From a virus: a stretch of 24,874 nucleotides of DNA. Positions within the stretch are counted from its first letter, which is position 1. Each line of letters opens with the position of its first letter. Below are positions 19,692 through 24,874 of the stretch, piece by piece. The notes under the pieces are model-generated. The model was given only the letters and a program-made list of their open reading frames with translations. It was not told where the DNA came from and searched no databases. The DNA lies in IMG/VR virus record IMGVR_UViG_3300027762_000036, positions 1 to 24,874 of that record, one strand, 5' to 3'. A program made the translations under genes and the position numbers.

Positions 19692-21881
19692 CTAGCCAAT
19701 CAACTTTATAACAAGTTGCGAATAATTCCCTGTGATCGACTTACCGCTTGCCCCGTTATTATAAATATCTAACGTATCGCCTGCAGCACACAACACTCTA
19801 TATCTCGCAGACATAAGCGTGCGAGTAAGACCAGTACCTGCAAACTGCCATTCTGTAATTAGTGTTGAGTTTTTGCGAGGCTGAATTTGATAATACTCGG
19901 CTGTTGTTGCGCCTACAACCGACAGCTTAAAATCTATGTCGTAATATCCGGCAACTGGACACGTAAACACTCCGGTTGTTGTATTGTACAGCGTGGTTCC
20001 AAATATTTGATTATTTAGTGTTTCCTGAGTGCCAAACACAATGATAGCCGCAGCAGGTACGGTTGCTGACGTGGCCTGCCCAATGTATTCAGGTTTTGGG
20101 CGCCCCTGCACATAAGACGGGGCCAATCCAAACTCGGTTGCCGAGTAGTCATATCTAAAATTTAAATTGCTTCCGCTAATAAACCCAACGTAACGATTTA
20201 GTGTTGCTCCGGCACCGTTAGAGAATACGGTGTTATTGACTTGGATGCCCTGCACGTTTGATGTGTTAGCCATCACAAAGGCATTACATACCCCTGGTGT
20301 GTCAATACGCACGTTACAATCGTTGATTGTAAGTGTCTGTACGTTGGATGACGCACCGTCAGGCGCGATAACAACGCCACCAACCGTTGGGGTCAATGAC
20401 CCAGTGCTATTGCGGTCGTTAAAAATAAACCGGCTTTGCGAGATTGATACGGTTTGGCAGTAGTCAAGTTTGACATGCGCTAAGCGTGCAAAATCGAATT
20501 CGCATCCGCGAATGGCGATACGGTTGGTGCCTCCAGACGATGTGCCGATCTGCAAGTGCGAGCCACCAGAACGGACTACACCGCCCGGCGAATACCCATT
20601 GCCAACGAACGAACAGTCGATGAACGAGTTACCTGCGCTGCCAATGGTCGCGCCGAGTCCGCAATATCCGATCAATACTTTCTCAAACTTCCATGACCAC
20701 GCGCCAATTGCACCAGTTTGATTGACACCTTGACCAGCGCAATCCCAAATCCAAGTGTCGGTAATGTTGATGCTTGATGATGAATAATCGGCGTTTGGAA
20801 AACCGGCGTCAATCCATTGGCGCACGCCATCGCGGGGAAACGTAGTGATGTAGCAGTCTACGATCTCAGCGTACTGCCAGCCTTGCACAAAGATCGCGTC
20901 AGACGTTCCAGTCGCATTGGCCCCGTCAAACCTGATCCCGTAAATGCCGCCGCCGTTGAAGAATCGAGAGCCTGTTCCACCGGACGCAAACGATTTTGTT
21001 CCTCGTATGTCCAGCACCGGGCCGTTGGCGATGTAAGACTTGATGATTGTCGAATCCCGACCTTCTCCAACGAATGAAATACCGGGCTTGTCGGCGCTTG
21101 CAGTGTTTTGCCAATTTAGAGTCGAGCTGATCTTGTAAGTGCCCGCCGGGAAAAGCAAGGTTCCACCGCTAACAGCTCTTGCATTGATAGCCGCCTGAAT
21201 CGCCGCCGTGTCATCAGCTACCCCGTCCCCAACCGCCCCAAAGTCCTTGACGCTCACCACCTCGCGCAGTTTGGCCTGCACGTTAGTGGTGACAGCACCA
21301 GCGCCTGCGGGCACATACGCAACAGCCGCAGCGCCCAAGCTGGACGGGTTGATCGGTGTCGCGGTCACAAACTGCAACACATCGCCCGCAGTAGCACCAA
21401 TGGACAGCGTGATCGACGTTGAGGTCGTCTCGGTGTAGTCCTGTCCGACGATCAGTCGTGAGCCGTTGTGATACACGGCAAGCGAGTTATTGCCTGGGGT
21501 GTAGGCGGTACTAAGCCCAAACACCGTCTGCGCGGCAGTGGCGGTGATGGCCTGGGTCGAGTATTGGAGATTGACTTCGGCGGTCGTCTGGCCTTCAGAT
21601 AGCAGTTTGCTGTAGACAAGGCGGCGATTCTTGTCGCGCACTGTGATTGAAAAGTCGGTGCTGACGTAGATATTGGCTGGCGTGCCTGCGCGGTACGTGA
21701 ACCCTCCGCTCGTGCGGATCGGCTGTAATGCTGGCTGACTAAAAGCAGAGTCCCAGTAGACCGTGATCGGGTTGGTTTCCGGGTTCTGATTGGCAGCGCC
21801 GAAGTAGATGTAGCCATCCTCGAGCGGCGAGCCGTCAGAGTCAAAGTAGGACGGGAACGGGGGATTAGCGATAACGCTCAT
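19692..21881 (-). CDS. Tailspike with P22-like head-binding domain, pectate-lyase-type beta-helix and C1q-like end
   Basis: A 729-residue receptor-binding protein. Residues 1-105 (ANPPFPSYFDSDGSPLEDGY, then PITVYWDSAFSQPA, SGGFTYRAGTPANIYV) form a head-binding domain of the type that attaches tailspikes to P22-like virions. Residues 112-175 look like a small connector domain. A pectate-lyase-type right-handed beta-helix starts at 210 (VKDFGAVGDGVADDTAAIQA, then GTLLFPAGTY) and continues to about 580. The last ~130 residues (FTCPVAGYYDIDFKLS and the ending NYSQLVIKLIG) look like a C1q/TNF-like jelly roll, a trimerisation or recognition end. The GC content drops toward the 3' half. Its start overlaps the ejection gene stop (ATGA), with AGGA upstream. 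Confidence 0.9.
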   Translation of the reverse strand: MSVIANPPFPSYFDSDGSPLEDGYIYFGAANQNPETNPITVYWDSAFSQPALQPIRTSGGFTYRAGTPANIYVSTDFSITVRDKNRRLVYSKLLSEGQTTAEVNLQYSTQAITATAAQTVFGLSTAYTPGNNSLAVYHNGSRLIVGQDYTETTSTSITLSIGATAGDVLQFVTATPINPSSLGAAAVAYVPAGAGAVTTNVQAKLREVVSVKDFGAVGDGVADDTAAIQAAINARAVSGGTLLFPAGTYKISSTLNWQNTASADKPGISFVGEGRDSTIIKSYIANGPVLDIRGTKSFASGGTGSRFFNGGGIYGIRFDGANATGTSDAIFVQGWQYAEIVDCYITTFPRDGVRQWIDAGFPNADYSSSSINITDTWIWDCAGQGVNQTGAIGAWSWKFEKVLIGYCGLGATIGSAGNSFIDCSFVGNGYSPGGVVRSGGSHLQIGTSSGGTNRIAIRGCEFDFARLAHVKLDYCQTVSISQSRFIFNDRNSTGSLTPTVGGVVIAPDGASSNVQTLTINDCNVRIDTPGVCNAFVMANTSNVQGIQVNNTVFSNGAGATLNRYVGFISGSNLNFRYDYSATEFGLAPSYVQGRPKPEYIGQATSATVPAAAIIVFGTQETLNNQIFGTTLYNTTTGVFTCPVAGYYDIDFKLSVVGATTAEYYQIQPRKNSTLITEWQFAGTGLTRTLMSARYRVLCAAGDTLDIYNNGASGKSITGNYSQLVIKLIG

Positions 21882-23959
21882 GGGTTTGTCCTGTTTCCTG
21901 CGAATCGTGCAACTTCACGGCTGGTGCTTGGCGTATTAGACCTGCGCCGCAAGATTTGCTCCATAACTCTAAGTGCGTTTTCTTCGTTAATCCCTCTGGC
22001 GCGCTCCAGACCCATTGCGGCGAGGTTAATCGCACGCTCTGTAAGACCGCCTCCGCCCCTAGCAGCTTCTTTGGCCGCTGTAAGTCCGCTCTTTGCAGCC
22101 TGCTCCATTTGACCTTTGAGTGACGTATCGGCAGCAGAGCCGAACATGCGGTCAAGTTCGTTGGCGAATATAACCTGGTTTACGATGTCATCGTTAAACC
22201 TAGCGCCATATCGTTGCGCAACTTCGTTTGCCCTGCCAAGGGCGCTTATCATATTGGCGCGGCTTGCGTAGTTGCTGGTAAGTTTTCTTGCTGCCGTACC
22301 AAGGGCCATTGCCGCATTTTCGTCGTCAAAATTGACGTTTGTTCCGAATGATCTCTGCATATCTGACAAAGCGTCAGTAGTATCAGAAAATCTTGCATTT
22401 GCAGCTCTATAGTCTGGATTTAACTCTCCAAGCGTGTTGTTTAAATTTCTTCTTAGACCTTTAACAATACGCTCTGCTTGAGCTGACAAAGGATTTGCAA
22501 GTTGTCTTCTTCCGTATGATACTTGGCTATCAATAAAACGCTTCGCCGTATGAACTCCATAAGCATCCGGGACGTTTGTTGAACTCAGCCTCTCAAGCAC
22601 ATTATTTAACAGTCTTTGCGCTGTTCTATCTCCCTGAATATCAGACCCCTGAAGCACGGCCCTTGCCACGCCTTCTCTATTAAACTCGACTCGAACTCCG
22701 ATATCTGACAGGTCAGATAAGAATTGATTCATTGCAGGCTGCACATCAACGCTAGCACCTCTTAGTTGCTCATTTGCAACACGACCAACCATCTGTCCAG
22801 CCTCTCTACGCTGTCCTGTAAGAGCAGAGATTCTGTTTTCAATACTTTCTCCAAGTATGTCACTTGGGCGGTTTATAGCCCTGAACCGTTCATTTCTTTG
22901 CCCCATTCTGTATACATTTAGCATCCTTGTCATTGCCTGCCGGTCTCTGTCTGTAGACGCCTTTACCGCAGAGATAACACCATCCTTCCACCCTTGTTTT
23001 ATAGCCTCTGATGCTTCGTTGTCTGGTAATACTTGTCTTCCGCTAAGTCTGTAATTGACAACATCGACCGACGCCGGATCGTTGACTAGAGTCTGACGGA
23101 TTCGTGCAGTTGATTCCGGCCGCAATGCTTCCTTTACTGGCGCGCTGATTGTTTGCAATGATTGTCTAACCGTTGGCTGCGACGGCTGTTGTACTTGCTG
23201 ACCTTCAACGGTCATTGGTACAGGTGCGTTGGCCCCAACGTTTTCTTGGGAAATAACTCTTGCAGCTGCGCCAAGCCCGGCCCTTGCGAGCATTGGAGCA
23301 AATGGCGCGATACCGCCAGCAAGACCCGCAGCCAGTTGACCGCCAGTACCAGCGCCCATCTCTGCCGCCAACTGTGATGCGCCACCAGCTGCAGCGCCGC
23401 CAGCTACTTGCATACCCGGCGCAGCGGCGAGCGTTTCGCCAATCCTTGCCGCAACCGGCGCAGCTTGGCCAGCTGCCGACCTGATAGCCTGGCCAGCAGC
23501 AGCCATGCCTCCAGCGCCAGCCGCGCCGCCTGCGATCGACTGCACGATGCGCTCGGCCTCAGTGTCTGCCTGGGGCACGCCTAAGCGCGTCAGTAGGTCG
23601 GCCATAGCATCCGATGGCGCTTTGTACCTAGTGCCTAATAGGCTGTTGATGCCGGACACTAGCGGGTCGCCAACCAGTTGAGCCAAGCCTGCGGCGCCCG
23701 CGCCAGCCAGCGCACCCGGGATAGCACCGACACCAGCAAGCGGCGCGCCTGCTGCTGCGCCTAATGCAGCACCGGCGGCGATCGGAGCAAGACCACGCGT
23801 AGCAGCACCAGCAAGACCTGCCGCCGTGGTTTCTGGCTGCGCCTGCGGTTGCGCCTGGCCACCTAACTGAGCCGCCAGCGCCTCAAGGTCTTGGCCTTGA
23901 TTTGATTGCACAGCCTGACCGCCGAACTGCCTTGCTAGTGCCTCAAAGTCGGTAGCCAT
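21878..23959 (-). CDS. Internal virion (DNA ejection) protein
   Basis: A 693-residue protein beginning at the ATG at 23959, overlapping the previous stop (TGATG). Residues ~2-40 contain two copies of an amphipathic motif (FEALARQFGGQA and LEALAAQLGGQA). Residues 45-230 are almost wholly Ala and Gly with glycine-zipper character (AGAALGAAAGAPLAG), able to insert into or cross membranes. The remainder is helical and charged. This layout and its place just upstream of the tailspike correspond to P22 gp16/gp20-type ejection proteins, which leave the capsid with the DNA to bridge the cell envelope. No muralytic motif is visible. The assignment is by layout and context, not by close similarity. Confidence 0.72.
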   Translation of the reverse strand: MATDFEALARQFGGQAVQSNQGQDLEALAAQLGGQAQPQAQPETTAAGLAGAATRGLAPIAAGAALGAAAGAPLAGVGAIPGALAGAGAAGLAQLVGDPLVSGINSLLGTRYKAPSDAMADLLTRLGVPQADTEAERIVQSIAGGAAGAGGMAAAGQAIRSAAGQAAPVAARIGETLAAAPGMQVAGGAAAGGASQLAAEMGAGTGGQLAAGLAGGIAPFAPMLARAGLGAAARVISQENVGANAPVPMTVEGQQVQQPSQPTVRQSLQTISAPVKEALRPESTARIRQTLVNDPASVDVVNYRLSGRQVLPDNEASEAIKQGWKDGVISAVKASTDRDRQAMTRMLNVYRMGQRNERFRAINRPSDILGESIENRISALTGQRREAGQMVGRVANEQLRGASVDVQPAMNQFLSDLSDIGVRVEFNREGVARAVLQGSDIQGDRTAQRLLNNVLERLSSTNVPDAYGVHTAKRFIDSQVSYGRRQLANPLSAQAERIVKGLRRNLNNTLGELNPDYRAANARFSDTTDALSDMQRSFGTNVNFDDENAAMALGTAARKLTSNYASRANMISALGRANEVAQRYGARFNDDIVNQVIFANELDRMFGSAADTSLKGQMEQAAKSGLTAAKEAARGGGGLTERAINLAAMGLERARGINEENALRVMEQILRRRSNTPSTSREVARFAGNRTNP

Positions 23960-24873
23960 CAACGTACCCCTGCGCGTGCTTTAAATTGATCTGCGGCTTG
24001 CTGATTAGGAAACACGAATGATTGCCCGTTTGGCAGTGTAACGGTGACGCCGGGCCTGCCTTGGGGTTGCTCTGCTTGAATCGGAGGCTGTGGGATCCGG
24101 TAGTCTTCTGGCGCAGCCCGTCCTGCTCTTGTCTGCAATGACTGCAAGTACATAGGTATAGCGGCAAGTTTTTGTTTCCTAGTGCTTTCACTGTCAGTGA
24201 AAACAGGCGTTAACTCTCTAGCTTTTTGAGCGGCTTCATCTTTATTTACGCCGGCTCCCGTTGCGGCACGCAATATCGCCTCGCCAAGAGACTCTGACGC
24301 CTGGACAAACCGTTGTCTTTCTGGCGACCTGAGCGCTCCCTCTCCGATTGGAGTAATGGTCTCAAAAAACCCAGGTTTTTCTGCGCCCGTTCCTTTGCCT
24401 TCTTTCGTGTACATTGAAGACAACATGTTTTTGTATGCGTTGTCAGCTTGCGCAAGCCATCCTGCCGCTTTGCGCTCGTCTTCTGTTGCTGCTGCCGCTG
24501 GCTTTGTACCACCACCTTTGCTAGGCAATGGAAGGCCGTTTAATGCTGCTTTGAAGTCCAGCGCAAGCATTCTTCCTTGCTCTTCTAAATTCTTAGTTTG
24601 AGCTAAAGACTGGTTCGTTTGTGCTACTGATAGCCCGACCGACGCCGCCTTTTGCTTTAACGACGCAATCTCTTGTCTTCTTGCAAACTCGGCTTTTGCT
24701 TCTGCGCTTGTCGCCTCTGCCGTGCCTTTTCTAATATCAACCTTGGATTGTTCTTGCGCGCGTCGATCTGCCGTCAATTTAAGAAGGTTTTCTAGTGCCT
24801 TATCTGCCCCAGGAATCAGCGACATCATCCCAGTGATCTCGAGCTTCGCCGCCTCTGGATCCGCTTTGATGGC
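23959..24873 (-). CDS. Internal virion/ejection-type protein, 5' end outside window
   Basis: The frame is open to the right edge: codons upstream of the first internal ATG (24828) read AIKADPEAAKLEITG without a stop, so the gene most likely starts beyond base 24874 and at least 304 residues are visible. The visible part is helical and rich in Ala, Lys, Gln and Glu (coiled coils around LKLTADRRAQEQSKVDIRKG and FARRQEIASLKQKAA), has a Pro/Gln-rich linker and ends with VTLPNGQSFVFPNQQAADQF, a small beta-rich C-terminal piece. It precedes a second ejection-like gene with a TGATG overlap. In P22 the corresponding place holds gp7/gp20 ejection proteins. Function inferred from context. Confidence 0.65.
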   Translation of the reverse strand, partial: AIKADPEAAKLEITGMMSLIPGADKALENLLKLTADRRAQEQSKVDIRKGTAEATSAEAKAEFARRQEIASLKQKAASVGLSVAQTNQSLAQTKNLEEQGRMLALDFKAALNGLPLPSKGGGTKPAAAATEDERKAAGWLAQADNAYKNMLSSMYTKEGKGTGAEKPGFFETITPIGEGALRSPERQRFVQASESLGEAILRAATGAGVNKDEAAQKARELTPVFTDSESTRKQKLAAIPMYLQSLQTRAGRAAPEDYRIPQPPIQAEQPQGRPGVTVTLPNGQSFVFPNQQAADQFKARAGVR

Positions 24874-24874
24874 G

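Noticed and set aside
1-24874. tRNA genes, CRISPR arrays or insertion sequences
   Set aside because: I saw no cloverleaf with conserved loops, no spaced identical repeats of CRISPR length and no transposase frame.

Overview
This window looks like part of a podovirus-type tailed phage (or prophage) genome with a P22-like virion. The P22-family coat protein, portal and scaffold, the order small terminase, large terminase, portal, scaffold, coat, and the ejection proteins followed by a tailspike all support this. Lambdoid features (ERF, NinB, NinG, a lambda P-like helicase loader, a Cro-like regulator) complete the picture. The host is almost certainly Gram-negative, judging from the lipoprotein, the YfiM-like periplasmic protein and the virion type. 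A betaproteobacterium of the Burkholderiales kind is my guess from the protein families, not something the sequence proves. No integrase, CI-type repressor, tRNA, rRNA, insertion sequence or CRISPR array was seen.

Layout. (1) 1-7210, minus strand: packaging and head genes, transcribed leftward from the putative small terminase (7210) through a DUF6378-like protein, TerL, portal, scaffold, coat and a decoration-like protein, then a hairpin terminator and a small basic protein cut by the left edge. (2) 7328-8008: a two-gene plus-strand island with its own sigma70-like promoter and a convergent hairpin at its end. (3) 7991-11366, minus strand: the equivalent of lambda's PR operon, a YdaS/Cro-like regulator, then a DUF1376 replication protein carrying an iteron-like heptamer array, a P-like loader, a zinc-finger protein, NinB, NinG and an HExxH protein. 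(4) 11366-11483: a divergent promoter region. (5) 11483-17958, plus strand: the equivalent of the PL operon, ERF, YqaJ exonuclease and SSB, then a tightly packed run of small accessory genes (MazG-like, ribbon-helix-helix, winged helix, zinc proteins, three envelope proteins). (6) 18033-24874, minus strand: two internal virion (ejection) proteins, the tailspike and a lysis cassette. The first ejection protein runs off the right edge.

The minus-strand late genes leave the window on the left and enter it on the right. In P22 the missing genes would be the tail accessory factors, so the window is consistent with a linear cut of a circular or circularly permuted genome in which tail genes lie outside. 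Nearly all genes overlap their neighbours by 1-8 bases (ATGA, TAATG or TGATG junctions), so translational coupling within long operons is likely. No gene-free stretch exceeds 300 bases. The longest, 7211-7413, holds a plus-strand promoter, a small hairpin and no convincing late promoter.

The points most worth a second look are the 7-bp tandem repeats inside the replication gene (a candidate origin), the regulator-only divergent switch without a CI gene, three consecutive envelope-targeted genes in the early operon, the HExxH protein in the nin region, and regularly spaced CTAG clusters.
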